64,000 bases of DNA from contig QEOQ01000508.1 of assembly GCA_010279815.1 (NCBI GenBank), positions 3,621,222-3,685,221 on the forward strand, read 5' to 3'. Both the position numbers and the translations under genes were made by a program. The notes under the pieces are model-generated. The model was not told where the DNA came from. It saw only the letters and a list, made by a program, of their open reading frames with translations, and searched no databases. Source of the DNA: Brachionus plicatilis. Its lineage: Eukaryota; Rotifera; Eurotatoria; Ploima; Brachionidae. This document shows positions 1-10,854 of the stretch, piece by piece; position 1 is the stretch's first letter; every line of letters begins with the position of its first letter.

Positions 1-296
1 GTGTACAACAAAGGATTTTTACCTTCATCTATATAGCTTGATAAAATATATTTAACCATTGTTCTTTAAAATTTTATCCAATTTTACTTGAAAACACTAA
101 CGGGAACTTTGACATCTGCAAAATTGTCCTTCATTTCGTGTAAATTTCGCAGGCAGTTGCCCATAATGATAAATTTTTGATTAAATGATCTTTGTGATTG
201 CTCTTGAAAATCAGCTGCCATTATACCCAATTGACGGGAAGTGTCAATCAACAAATCCAGATGTTGTTCCAAAGTTTCGACACACTCTTTATCCAT
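1..296 (-). CDS. MED10: Mediator complex subunit 10, 5' part (runs off the left edge)
   Basis: MED10 is a subunit of the middle module of Mediator, the nuclear coactivator that links transcription factors to RNA polymerase II. Exon 1 is 88-296, with ATG at 294-296, and encodes 69 residues plus two bases. An intron of 51 bp (37-87, GTAAAA...CAAG) follows, and exon 2 continues from 36 to the window edge. The phase joins cleanly to read VPVSVF-N-YIDEGKNPLLYT. That matches the family pattern of a helical N-terminus (LEQHL), then RQLG, DFQ, an N-Q-K stretch, VP-VF and YID-G-NP-LYT. The remaining C-terminal part lies outside the window. Family identity is from recognised motifs; the exon boundary is inferred from phase and homology. 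Confidence 0.88.
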
Positions 297-1490
297 TTTT
301 TTTTAATTATTAAAATGATAAATGAAACTTCATTTTAATACTCGAATTTTAAAAATTATTTTGCTATAATTTGATTCAAGTGCATTCCTGCACAATGAAG
401 GGCGATGTCGAATGTTTGTCTCAGAATGATGAAAGTTAAAAATTGAATTTAGAATTATTATTTAAAAATATTATAATTTATTTAAAAATTAATTTTTCTG
501 GAATATTCAAAATGAAAAATGTTGGCAATCATGAAAAATAAATTCAGTAATAAAGGCTTTTAATAAAACTATTAATAAGTGAATTTCATAAATTTATATA
601 GTTTAAAAATTTATTTAAAATTATAAAATAAAGCTGAGTATTTAATTATAAACAAAATAATCTATTTTATTTGAAAATTAAAATTTGATCATGAACTTGT
701 AAATTCAAGTTTCAAGGTTTAATCAACAGACTAGTGCCCCTGTCCAAAAAAGACCGATTAACACTTCATTCATTCAAAATGAAATTAAAATCTAATACAT
801 TTTTAATATAAAAATCAAGAAAAAAATTTTTTAATTTTTTTAAAAAATCTGTAAAAATTAAGTTAATATTATTAAATATTGAAATTTTAATTGTGGAAAA
901 TTTTATTATTGATCGCTTGATCACAAAGCTATTAATTAATCTCGAATAAAAATATCCAAATGTTTTTTCTCCTTTAATTGTTTTTGACATTGGTTCGATT
1001 AGATTAACTCTATTCCTTAAATTATAAAATGAATTTCTTGTGTCATTTTTTATCAATTGAATTTTAAGATTTTCAGGTGAATTTTGATAAAACAATATTC
1101 TATAAGAAAAAGAAAGCATATTATTTAAAATTCTATGCTGAAAAGCATATAAATTGTACTTTTAATCTAAAATAATCATGAACTTGTACATATCAAAAAA
1201 TTTAAAAAATTATTAGCCAAAAAATTTCAGATCGAATTTAATATCTAAATATAAATAGAGTATTGTGAAAAAGTTAAGAAACGACTTATATTTTTATTGT
1301 TTATTTGGGTTTGAATTGTAATAGAATGGAATAGGATTTATATTTTGAAACAATTTTTTCTCGGTTAAATTCTTCATTCAATTAGAAAAAAATGAGACTG
1401 AAATTACAATTCATTCATTTGTTATTTTAATTAGAAAAATACAATCCAAACTGCTTTTAATTGTGAAAAAGTTAAGAAACGAATTGAATA
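297..1490. other. Gene-free AT-rich stretch upstream of MED10
   Basis: This holds the presumed MED10 promoter side and AT-rich sequence. A 117-codon open frame on the minus strand (766-1119) is rich in Ile, Phe, Asn and Lys, has no recognisable motif and no clear splice context, so I do not call it a gene. Confidence 0.5.
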
Positions 1491-1494
1491 ATGC

Positions 1495-1895
1495 TTCTAA
1501 TAGCGTGTTAAATCGCTTTATTTTTTAAAATACATATTGGCATTAAGTCTACTAAGTTCTCTAAAATTGATTTTGGTATATTAGAATACACCCATGGCAA
1601 GATAAGACTTCAATATTTAGCTCTTGGAACCATTCCTTCACTATTTTGGCAATGTGACAAGGCGCATTGTCTTGCTGGAATTTGAAAGTGTCTTCTTCTT
1701 TCAGCAAATCCATTGATGGAAGTAAGTTATTTCCTAAAATATCAACGTATTGTGAGAAATAAGCCTTCCGTCAAATAAAGAAAAAACTCCTAGACTATGG
1801 TAGGTCATGCAGCACCAAATTCCAATTGAACAACTTCCTTGCTTTGTTCGTTTAATAATGCGATCTTCAATTTTTGCCGAAGAAAAACATCCTTC
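1495..1895 (-). pseudogene. Tc1/mariner-type transposase relic
   Basis: Read on the minus strand, three blocks of a Tc1/mariner DDE transposase appear in order. A Gly/Trp block (IGIWCCMTYHSLGVFSLFDG) is followed by YVDILGNNLLPSM, FQQDNAPCH (the second catalytic Asp, near 1669) and a worn version of the third block, LPW-YSNIPKSILENL, which in intact enzymes carries the last acidic residue. A frameshift separates the first block from YVDILG, and stops interrupt both ends, so it cannot make enzyme. No terminal inverted repeats were located. Family assignment rests on the QDNAPCH block, which is diagnostic. Confidence 0.85.
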
Positions 1896-2864
1896 CTTTA
1901 TTTAGACGGTACAGAATTGATCAAAGTTTTTCTTTTCAACCTGGTAATTGAATATAATGAAAAAAATAAAAATAAAAAGAAGTATTAAAATTATGCATTA
2001 AAGATCAAAGTTTTTTTTTGAGGTATTATATTAAGCCTTAAAAAAATCTTAATATGTAAAATTTGATCGCTGTGATTTGAAATTGGAATTGAGAGGATTG
2101 ACTTCGTCATCGTTGGTCAACAAAATTAATTTTAACTAACAATGAAATATTAATGATCAAATAAAATATCAATATTATGAGATTTATTTTTTTGTTGTGT
2201 CTGTGATCTATTATAATTAGAATTAATTTTACAATTTGTAAATTTATTTGAATTTTAAAATTCTATCATCTGTACTCAAATACTTTTGAATTTGGAGTTA
2301 ATAATTGTAAAGAAATACAACTTACATGTTAAGACTGGTCTATTTTTATAGTAATTGAAAATTTAGCATAACAAAAAATTTAATTTTCAATTCTAAATAA
2401 ATATATTATTTGATTATAATTAATAAATTTATTCTCAAATAATTCATTAGATTTTTTCTTTAAACTGGACTGCTAAATGAAATATTTTTTGTTTCACTTT
2501 TTAAAACTTATAGAAAAATCTTTAGTTCAGAATCCATTTTTTTATTAAGAATATAAATTTTGTTTTAGAAGTTTTGTATGAAAATTCTCAATGACTAAAT
2601 AATTATTTAAATTAAAATTAAATAAAATTTAGATTAAATAAGCATCCGTTGAAACATCAAATATAAAGATGCTCAATAACATTAAATATTCATTAAATTA
2701 CAAATCGAAAAAGAACTTGGCAGTTTTATTCCTTTAATTACTTGACGTACACTGGAATACAACAAGGTTTTGGTTCTAGATTTGTTCAATACCACTTATA
2801 ATTGGTACCGTGCTCATTTTATTTTTTTAAATTTATTTGAATTTTAGTACTGTTAAAAATTTTT
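1896..2864. other. AT-rich stretch, nothing recognised
   Basis: No open frame with coding character, no RNA gene and no clear repeat was seen here. Confidence 0.5.
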
Positions 2865-3225
2865 CAGAGTTGTTTAAAAGTCATAAGTCTCAAGTCAAGT
2901 CAAAGTTCGGACTTTTTTTTTCAAATATTCAAAAACTTTTTAATTTTTTTTTAAGATGAATATCATGATCTAGAAAATTCATAAAGCATTTCAAAATAAT
3001 AAATTGTGTTAATCTTGATGACTCGAAGTTCCGAGATCACAAAGTCAATTTTTTGTCCAGTTTTAGAAATTAATGAAAAAAATTTTCCTGTTTTTCCATT
3101 TATGTAGAGTAATTATTCTAAGAAAATTATATTTAACGGAAGATCACGAAAATTTTCTTGAAGTCCGGACCTAGACTTTTTTTTTAATGACTTGGACTTT
3201 ATTTTGGGATTTTTAAACAACTCTG
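2865..3225. mobile_element. MITE family A, copy 1 (ends CAGAGTTGTTTAAAAGTC)
   Basis: About 361 bp bounded by inverted ends. The left end reads CAGAGTTGTTTAAAAGTC and continues with copies of AAGTCAAGTC and a GGACTTTTTTTT run. The right end is the reverse complement with a few changes, including GTCCGGACC and GGACTTTATTTTGGGATTTTTAAACAACTCTG. The same ends recur near 8190, 15458, 43437, 46388 and 55961. There is no coding capacity, so it would depend on a transposase made elsewhere. The superfamily is unknown because no target duplication is clear. Confidence 0.8.
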
Positions 3226-3780
3226 AATTTTCTAATATTTCTTAATGAAAAAGATTTAAAATTTAACTAGTAAAAATCAAGGGCCAAAAAATAAAATATT
3301 AATTTTTTATTCATTTATCATGAAAAAATTTACAGATTTTAATTACTGAATAAATTTTTTTTTTATTTAAAAAATTCAAGTTTCAAATTAAAACTAACAC
3401 TGCGTCATAAAAAACTTAACAAAATATTTAAAATAAATCATTAATTAAATTTTATCTGCATTTTTTATACTTTAATTCAAATGCATTAGTTTTCTACGGC
3501 ATTTATATATTTAGCAATATTAGATATTTTTAATTTTTTTAATCGCGTATGAAAAATCAATTTCCTAAAAGACCTAAGTTAATTTTTAGAATCCAGTATT
3601 AAAAAAATATTTATAATAAGTTTTTGTATTTTTTTATTGAATTTAATTGCTAGATTTTAATAGATTTTTTTTAAAAAGTATATGATGAAATATTGCATTA
3701 TTATGATTATGCAATTATCTAGATTTTTCTTTAACTTTATTTCATTTTGATATAAATAAAACTATTTTGAATTATTTTCA
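3226..3780. other. Upstream region of the CHCHD gene
   Basis: AT-rich, no gene. It ends in a polypyrimidine-AG acceptor at 3780-3781 (TTATTTTCAG), which suggests that a 5' untranslated exon lies upstream and is spliced to the coding exon. Confidence 0.45.
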
Positions 3781-3810
3781 GCAATTAGACAAAAGATTAT
3801 TTGATAAAAA

Positions 3811-4233
3811 ATGCCAAGACGATCATCTGCATCAGCAAGAAGTTCTCCGACTCCGAGTCGTAATTTGCCACAAGCAGCTCCGGCAGCTCATCCACCACAA
3901 CCAGTTTATGCACAGCCAGCTCAAAAACAACCAGGATTATTTGCCCAAATGGCTGCTACAGCTGGTGGTGTAGCAGTCGGAAGTGCTATAGGTCATACAA
4001 TGGGAGCTGCTTTAACTGGAGCTTTCAGCGGTGGTTCAAGTCAACCACAGCAACAGGAACAGCAACCAATGCAACCAGTTCAACAACAACAAGCTTCAGG
4101 TCAGCAAAATCAAAACCCCTGCTTTCAGCAAATCCAGTCGTTTTTGGAATGCACTCAGCAGTCATCTGACATTTCACTGTGTCAAGGCTTCAATGATGCT
4201 TTAAAGGACTGCAAATTGAGATATGGATTATAA
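3811..4233 (+). CDS. CHCHD2: CHCHD2/CHCHD10-like mitochondrial twin-CX9C protein
   Basis: The single coding exon gives 140 residues, the usual length for the CHCHD2/CHCHD10 family. These are small mitochondrial intermembrane-space proteins tied to MICOS, respiratory chain regulation and stress response. The N-terminus is basic and Ser/Pro-rich (MPRRSSASARSSPTPSR), as in a mitochondrial import signal. A Gly/Ala-rich hydrophobic helix follows at about residues 46-72 (AATAGGVAVGSAIGHTMGAA), then a Gln-rich linker. A CHCH domain closes the protein with two perfect CX9C motifs, CFQQIQSFLEC and CQGFNDALKDC. The ATG at 3811 was chosen because it opens the basic presequence. The acceptor at 3780-3781 points to a spliced 5' leader. 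CHCHD2 and CHCHD10 share this architecture and I cannot separate them from sequence alone. Confidence 0.9.
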   Translation: MPRRSSASARSSPTPSRNLPQAAPAAHPPQPVYAQPAQKQPGLFAQMAATAGGVAVGSAIGHTMGAALTGAFSGGSSQPQQQEQQPMQPVQQQQASGQQNQNPCFQQIQSFLECTQQSSDISLCQGFNDALKDCKLRYGL

Positions 4234-4297
4234 AATTATATGAAAATTGTTGTTTTTAAATAAGCCAAGATTAATGTTCATTAAAAATACTAACTTT

Positions 4298-4303
4298 AAT
4301 AAA
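4298..4303 (+). terminator. Poly(A) signal AATAAA of the CHCHD gene
   Basis: A canonical AATAAA lies 65 bp past the stop codon of the CHCHD2/10 gene. The sequence is AT-rich, so chance hexamers are common, but the distance fits. Confidence 0.55.
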
Positions 4304-4309
4304 ACAATT

Positions 4310-5260
4310 TGATTTTATTTATTTCAAATAAATATAATTTTTTAATATATTAGAAAAATCTAAGAAAAACTGAAGATCAATTTTATTGATTTTAATCGAT
4401 TTTTAAATTTTATGACTGGTAGTTTTAAATTAACAATACATTTCAATAATATAATTAGTTTAAAAGAACGATTTGGTCCATAAAGCTATGATTCCAATAT
4501 TGGGATTCAAAATTTAATTTAAATTTTTTTGGTTTTTAGAAACTATGACAGTAAATTTGGTTGCTCAAAAGATTGCTTGTTAAATCAACGATTGCTTAGG
4601 AGTTAAAAAAATAAAATAAAAGGAGCTTATATAAATTTAGAAAATTTGTATTGATCATATACAATCAAAAAGCTGTCACCGACAAAATAAAATAATATTT
4701 AAGGTTAAGACAATTTTTAGTGGTGAATAGAAAGAAATTAAGTTTTTAAAAATGATTTTTTTTCAAAGAACAAAAAAGTAACGATTTTAAACTTTATTTC
4801 TTAGCTCAAGAATTTCCGGTTAAAATTAGGAATGATTTTTAATTATTCAAAACGTTTATTATAAATCTAAAAAATAAATTTGTGTAGCTACATTCAACAG
4901 ATATTGAGATTTTAAATTTAAATAACTGAGAATAAAAAACTCTTAGGGCACTCTGGTAATTATCAGCAATTTGCGTTGAAAAGAATAAATTAAAAAAATA
5001 TTTCCAAAATTTTATGAAAAGTTCTTAATTTTAAGTGTTAAAATTATGATTTTTTTTAATATGGAATTTTTTTCTTAGTCAATAAATTTTGTGGCATAAT
5101 ATTTAAGAACGAATATATTTACCTACAAAATGTGGGTTTTTTGTTACCTGTACAAAATAATTAGTTATTTAGCCACAAATTTAAATTTTTTCTTTTATCT
5201 TAACATTGAAATCCATCAATAAAAAAATTAATTTTTAATTCAAATTCTACTTGAAGAATT
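4310..5260. other. AT-rich intergenic stretch, nothing recognised
   Basis: No coding frame or clear repeat could be supported. Confidence 0.5.
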
Positions 5261-5264
5261 CAAA

Positions 5265-6055
5265 CCAAGTATTGATGCGTTCATTGCAAAAGAGCGAGTC
5301 ATTGATGAAGAATTCTTATCATCGAAAATTAGTCCCTGTGTTCTTAGCTCTTCTTTTGTAAGCTTAAACAATGAAATATCATTCTTAATTTCTAGTTATT
5401 TTACTACAGACGCTCTCTTAATGTTGCAAAATAACTTAACAACATTGAGATCAGAGGGTCGATCTAATTCTTGCAACTTATGTTCATTGCGACTCCAAGT
5501 TTATCAATTGTAGTTCTTGTAATAAACGTTTTCATTTAAAATGTGTTAAAAAAGCTTATGCACCTAAGATCAAAAAATGGATTTGTGCTAATTGTAATAC
5601 TAATTAATTAATCTGAACATTTAAGTCTTTTTTTTAATTTTATTTATTTTTTTTTCTAATAACTTGTGGCTTAATAAATAAAAAAAATTCAATTCCACTG
5701 CCATATAATGTGCGAAAAAAAACGTTACCAATATTTAAACATAAATCTTTTAAATATTGGTTGTCAAGCTGGTTGATGAATATAAAGCGGGTTTTGAATC
5801 AATATATGCTAAATACCCAACTCCATTGTGTAATTGCTATCTTATTATTTCTTCTTTCTTTCATGAACTGTTCAATACTTAAACACTTTGCACATGTCAC
5901 CTCTTACAATTTATCAATTTTAATTGTCTTTTTATTATATTTTAACTTATTTTAATTTTTTTTAATTTTTTCTTTACATTTTTATTTTATTTTTTTTTAA
6001 TCTGAAGGAGTTTTAGCTCGGCAAAGATAAAACAAATAAATAAAATAAATAAATA
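5265..6055 (+). pseudogene. LINE-type retroelement remnant with PHD-like zinc finger and 3' tail
   Basis: At about 5490-5607 a frame reads CSSCNKRFHLKCVKKAYAPK, then WICANCNTN and a stop. That is the C-terminal half of a PHD-like finger (C-x2-C, H-x2-C, W-x-C-x2-C), a domain common in ORF1 of CR1-like non-LTR retrotransposons. Its first C-x2-C pair (SCNLC, near 5470) is in another frame, so there is a frameshift. The segment ends at 5999-6055 in a 3' tail, CTGAAGGAGTTTTAGCTCGG, followed by AAATA-type repeats. The same tail recurs in reverse at 27945-27995, which is why I treat the whole as retroelement debris. An 81-codon frame at 5710-5955 inside it is unrecognised. Confidence 0.6.
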
Positions 6056-6459
6056 TTTTCTTTGTCCTCACATTTTTTTGTGGGCGACAAATTCTTAGTT
6101 GTGTGTATAATTTAATGAGGAAAAATATTGCCTCTAAGCTCTAAGCGAATTTTTATTTATATTTAGTTTTGATTCAAATAATCACGAATTTTATTATGTA
6201 ACATATCTGCAAGAATTATTAGAAAAAAGTATAAAATTGAACAAACAATTGAAGAAATAAAAAACCATTTATTTTATTTAAAAAAAGATTCAAAATCAAG
6301 ACTCATCAAAACAAAAAATATTTTGATAATTCAATTTAAATTTCAAACAATTTATTACTAAAAACTGTCAGTTTATTGAAAAAATATTAACTGAACTTGG
6401 AATATTATTAAATAAATTTATTATAAAATTAATTATTACAAAAATTAACAAATAACAAT

Positions 6460-9400
6460 TTAACTGTAATTTTTGAACTCCCAAATCTGGCCAGGCTTGT
6501 TGCTGTTGCATTTATCCAATTTAGCAAGCTCTCCATTCTTGACGTCAGTCACATCCAAACACAACCCTGAATCACTATGAACAATAGCTCCACTTTTTCG
6601 ATCATGAGTCCATTTTTGGTTCGGACTCCCGGAACAATGAACAAGTCTTATGACTGATCCGATTCTATCTTGTCCAACGCAGCAAACCTCTTCTCGCCTA
6701 AGTTCATCTGTATTGCTCAACGAAAACACTTGGTTTGCCGAAGTTCCTCCTTGGCAAAAAAATACTCCCAGTTCAATTGCTCGTTTTTCATCTTTGCCAA
6801 GAGTGTCCAGACAAAACGACGTACTTGGATTGCGAATCTCACCGTATGCTCGCACATTTTCATCCAAAATAAATTTTTCTGGATACACATTATCCAAAAA
6901 CCATTTAAAATTATTACATTTCAGTCGTTCTCTTATCTCTCTTCTGGATGACACATCTCCATAGTCTTTGCCCTAAAAATTTAATCTTAGAAAAAAAATT
7001 TAAAAATTCAAAGCTAGTACAATTAAATCGCGCCTATGCATATAGTACAGACGCTTATAGTCATCCATCCACACTTCTGCAAGTCTCATACTGTTTCTTC
7101 CATGAACATCTCCTTTTCCCTTCTCGCCAGTCATGTTATACGGATGGCCGGGTCTGAAAATATGGCCCACATGACTACACGGAACAAACTCCAAAGACCC
7201 ACCACACATCCATGTCTAAGAAGATTGATCACAATCAAAATTAGTCAAACTCAATTTTTAATGGATTATTATTAAATGGGTATTTATATTAATTATTTGG
7301 ATGTAGAAATAAATATTTTTTGGGTATTTATTTTTTGTCAAAATTATTGAAAAAGAAATAAAAACTGGGTACATAAAAATTATTGTCGAGTATTATACAA
7401 ATAATTTTTGGGTATTATATAAATTATTATTGAGTATAAGAAAAATTCGAACACTTGAAAATAAAAATTCAAAATCCTCCGTTTTTTAATTTGAACTAAT
7501 CCAAAAGAATGGAAAACTCTATCTTTATCAATGGTTCCTACAATTAGTGTACGGAGCCCTTACCAAACTAGCTTGTAAGTTGCATCAGCATGAAAATGAG
7601 TAGACATTGAATTATAATTTAATAATCTTATTGATGAGAGAAATAAAGAAAATTTAGCACCGTTATAGTTGTATCATATTTGGTGCATTTTTACCCTTCC
7701 TTTCCTATACTTTTTTCTGCATCATCGACGTTGTCAAATGCTTGAATAATTTCCCAAGTGGGCATTTTTCTTTTCTTCTTTTGGGATTCATGGACTGTTT
7801 TCTTCGTCTCAACATCGGTTTCCTTTCAACAAGCATTCTTTTGTGTAATATATCTATTAATTTATTTGTGTAATAATTATTCTTTTTCTTGTTATGTAAT
7901 AATTTTAAATTTCCAATCATTAATATGAATATTTATATTATTTTCATTTAAATAAGTAACCACTGAGATAAATTAATACTCTAAATGAATTTTTATACAT
8001 TCATTTGATTTTTTTAGACCTCAAATAAACATTTAAATACTCGATTATTTTAAAATAACACTCATTCAATATTTTAAGCACTCAAATTATTTATCTAATA
8101 TCCAAAGTGATTTTTTGCTAAATACCCAATTATATTAATACTATTAATATAATTGGGTGACTTTTAAACAACTCTGGTATTTGAAATACCAGAGTTGTTT
8201 AAAAGTCACAAGTCTCAAGTCAAGTCCAAGTCCGGACTTTTTTTTTAATTTTCATTCAAAAGTCCAAGTCCAGGCTTTAAAATTTTGAATACAGAAAAAG
8301 AAATTTATGCTACAATTGCAACAAAATTCATATAATTGTATATAAATTTTTTGATATGAAGCCTGATTTAGCAAATTTAAAAAAAAAGTCCGGACTTGGA
8401 CTTTTTTTTGGGACTTTTAAACAATTCTGATAAATACCCATTTAAATGCTAGCCATTTTTAATTTACCCTGAATGAAAGCTCCAGATTTTCACCACCCCA
8501 TACTTCCATGTCGTCATCATATCCTCCTATTTCGAAAAAATACTTTCTATCAGCTGCTAGAAGTCCTCCAGCCATAGTGGGTGATGGATAAGGGTCTAAA
8601 TGAGACTTTCTTTTACGGCTTACACGATCAGGTATGCTTCCCCAGGTAAAAAATAAAGACCATGTAAATATTCCATAACCAGAGCCTCCACTGCCGTGGT
8701 AAGCCATTGTTTTATCATCAATATTATCTATAGTGGGACATAAAATAGCGCTTGGCTTTTCTTTTATGCGCGCCAATATAGGCTCCAACCAGCCTGCATT
8801 GGCCTCAATATGAGCATCAAGAAAGACGATCACGTCCCCTACTGCATAGCGACCACCAAAATTTTTTGCTGCTATCAAGCCAAGGCGCTTGGGTGTTCGC
8901 AAAATTCTAACAATGGTACCAAAATGTTCCCTACAGTAATCTTCTAGTGGTTTCTTAAGCTCTTCAAGATCAGACTGGTCATCGACTAAAATAATCTCCT
9001 TCAGGAGATGTCGCGGTGATCTGTTTATAATACTGTAAACACTTCTCAACACTGGAGACCATCTTTCATTTTTAAAGATAAGAATTACGCTGGCAGTGGG
9101 CAAATTTTTGGGATATTGAATAGAGGAGCACCCCGATTCTCTGGTGTCTGGAATACTGCGCCACAACGATATCTTATCGCTGGCGATCAAGTTAAAAAAT
9201 TCTTTTTTGTAAACAGCATCTAAGTTTTTGGATTCATCAGCCTAAACAAAAAATTTGATCAAGTTAAATTTGGAAAAAAAATGCGCTAAATTATTGCTCA
9301 CTGTCAAGTAGACGGCTCTGCCATTTTCTCCCGGGCAGCCCACACATGGTTCCGGCTCCACAAAGGTGTCTATGTTGATCAGTTCATTTGGATTTCGTTT

Positions 9401-9529
9401 TAAATTTTGCCTAAACTTTTGGGAATGTGAACGATTGTTTTTTTTAAGGTTAATTAGCAAAATGAGACCGATGATGAAGGCAGCAAAGTAAATGTAATGT
9501 CTGCGCCGGTAGATTCTATAGTAGTACAT
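6460..9529 (-). CDS. GALNT: Polypeptide N-acetylgalactosaminyltransferase (complete, 4 exons)
   Basis: This enzyme transfers GalNAc from UDP-GalNAc to Ser/Thr, the first step of mucin-type O-glycosylation, in the Golgi. Exons on the minus strand are 9302-9529, 8468-9241, 7021-7215 and 6460-6972; all junctions are in phase 0 and give 569 residues. The ATG at 9527-9529 was chosen because it gives a short basic cytosolic tail and a type II anchor ([17 protein letters not shown], about residues 12-28). The GT-A catalytic domain has VDDQSD, the metal-binding D-A-H (about 218-220), the WGGEN-ELSFR-TWMCGG stretch across the exon 2/3 junction, and NVYPE. A ricin-type lectin domain with QKW and QIW motifs fills the last 130 residues. 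Intron 1 is 60 bp; intron 3 (7216-8467) is swollen by MITEs. I cannot assign a paralogue number. Confidence 0.93.
7278..8127. mobile_element. MITE-like element with phased GGGTATT / AATACTC arrays inside GALNT intron 3
   Basis: The left side carries repeated GGGTATT-like motifs starting at 7278, 7322, 7367, 7388, 7410 and 7432. The right side carries the reverse-complement type (AATACTC, AACACTC, GCACTC, AATATCC, AATACCC) with steps of about 20-21 bp ending at 8042, 8063, 8083 and 8103, and a last copy at 8127. The mirrored arrangement fits subterminal repeats of a non-autonomous DNA transposon. The frame at 7705-7920 between them has no recognisable product. Exact ends and target duplication are not resolved. 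Confidence 0.5.
8125..8209. repeat. Two adjacent perfect palindromes, each with a one-base loop
   Basis: 8125-8157 is a 16-bp inverted repeat with a single C between the arms (CCCAATTATATTAATA and its complement). 8157-8209 is a 26-bp inverted repeat around a single G at 8183; its arms contain the MITE-A terminus AGAGTTGTTTAAAAGTCAC facing outward in both directions. The two share base 8157. Both can extrude as cruciforms. They lie where one MITE meets the next. Confidence 0.85.
8189..8435. mobile_element. MITE family A, copy 2, in GALNT intron 3
   Basis: About 245 bp with left end CCAGAGTTGTTTAAAAGTC and right end GACTTTTAAACAATTCTG, plus inner AAGTCCGGACTT blocks on both sides. It is the best preserved full copy of family A. 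It is non-coding and sits inside intron 3 of the GALNT gene. Confidence 0.82.
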
Positions 9530-9604
9530 TGTTAAGACCTGAACAACAGCATCAAAAACTACAGCATTAAGAAGCGATCTAAAACTTGGAAAATTTTTCT
9601 TCAA

Positions 9605-10850
9605 ATTCTTGCATAAAATTAAATTAAAAATTAATGGTGAAAAAGTAAAATTTCAAAAATCTACGTGGTTGTTATATTCTTTGGTTAGTTTTTGTTGAAT
9701 TTATAATAAAAAATTAAAAAAAAAAAATTGTTTTTTCTCTCGAAGCATTTGTTTTTTATCTTTATAAATATATACTAGAGAAACCTATTTTGCCACAAAT
9801 CAAATCTATGCAACTTAGTCAATAATGATAAATTATTAATATTTAAAAAAAATGTTTTCTTAACAAAAAAATTAATTCTACGACCCTTTTGATACCTAAA
9901 CACTTTATTAAAAGCAAAAATTGTCCTAATCGAATTTTTTTCAAGATAATTTTTTTATTTAAATTAATTGAATTATTTAGCTTGAACTATTCAAAAAAAA
10001 TCACAATTGGTTTCCATTTATACTCTGCAGATAGATCAGATATTCGATTTCTGACAGTCTAATCCGTAAAGCAAAGAAATTTGAGCCAAGTGACATTTTT
10101 CGGATTTATTCTTTTCAACTAATTACTTTCAAACTAAATCTAAACTGAATCATTCGAAATACTTTTAACGATTAAGATCGTGTAAAATATTAGTTTAATT
10201 ACTTGTTTATTTTTTTTTCGACAAAATATCAATTATTTTCTTGTATTTTCTTATTTATGCTTTTTTTTATTTGTATATGAAAAAATTCAACAATATTTAC
10301 ATTCAACTTAAATGTTCTCAACAATGAAAAAAGATCAAGCAAATAATTTAAGTGAAAAAATGAAGTTTATTTCCTGTTGTTATGCCTTTTTCAGCAAAAA
10401 ATAATTCAGCCAAAATAAATTCACATAAAATGTTTTATTTAAGCATAAAATTGAATACTTTCTGAGAATTTGCTTAGACTTTTGAATAAAATTCTAAATT
10501 ATAGCGAAAAAAAAGGTAAAATATTTTTTATGCTTTAAAAAATTGGGTCATCAAGTATTATTGGGATAACCTTTTCTCAATTTTAATAAGAAAATATTTA
10601 AAACTAAATCTCTGCATATCTAACTAAATTTAGCCAAATTTTCATTTAAAAAACTGAAATGTATACACTGTTTACAATGGTTATTGAGTGCGTCTGAATG
10701 ACAATTACTCGATGATTGATTTAATAAAAAAAAAAAAACTCAATTGTCTTTTAACTAACCTTTATTAATGTCTAAAAAATATCAATTTTTTTCTTATTTT
10801 CAATTCAAATAGTTTATTAACAAAATGTCAAATGTTTGTCTAAAATTTTA
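9605..10850. other. Intergenic stretch between PRCP 3' end and GALNT 5' end
   Basis: AT-rich with no gene, RNA or clear repeat. The GALNT promoter must lie at its left part. AATAAA on the minus strand at 10813-10818 is a candidate poly(A) signal for PRCP, about 37 bp past its stop codon. Confidence 0.5.
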
Positions 10851-10854
10851 AATT

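Noticed and set aside
766..1119. 117-codon open frame on the minus strand
   Set aside because: Composition is Ile/Phe/Asn/Lys as expected of AT-rich noise; no motif, no splice context, no family recognised.
6650..7275. Several plus-strand open frames over the GALNT 3' exons
   Set aside because: They are antisense shadows of the lectin and catalytic exons, which carry unmistakable motifs on the minus strand.
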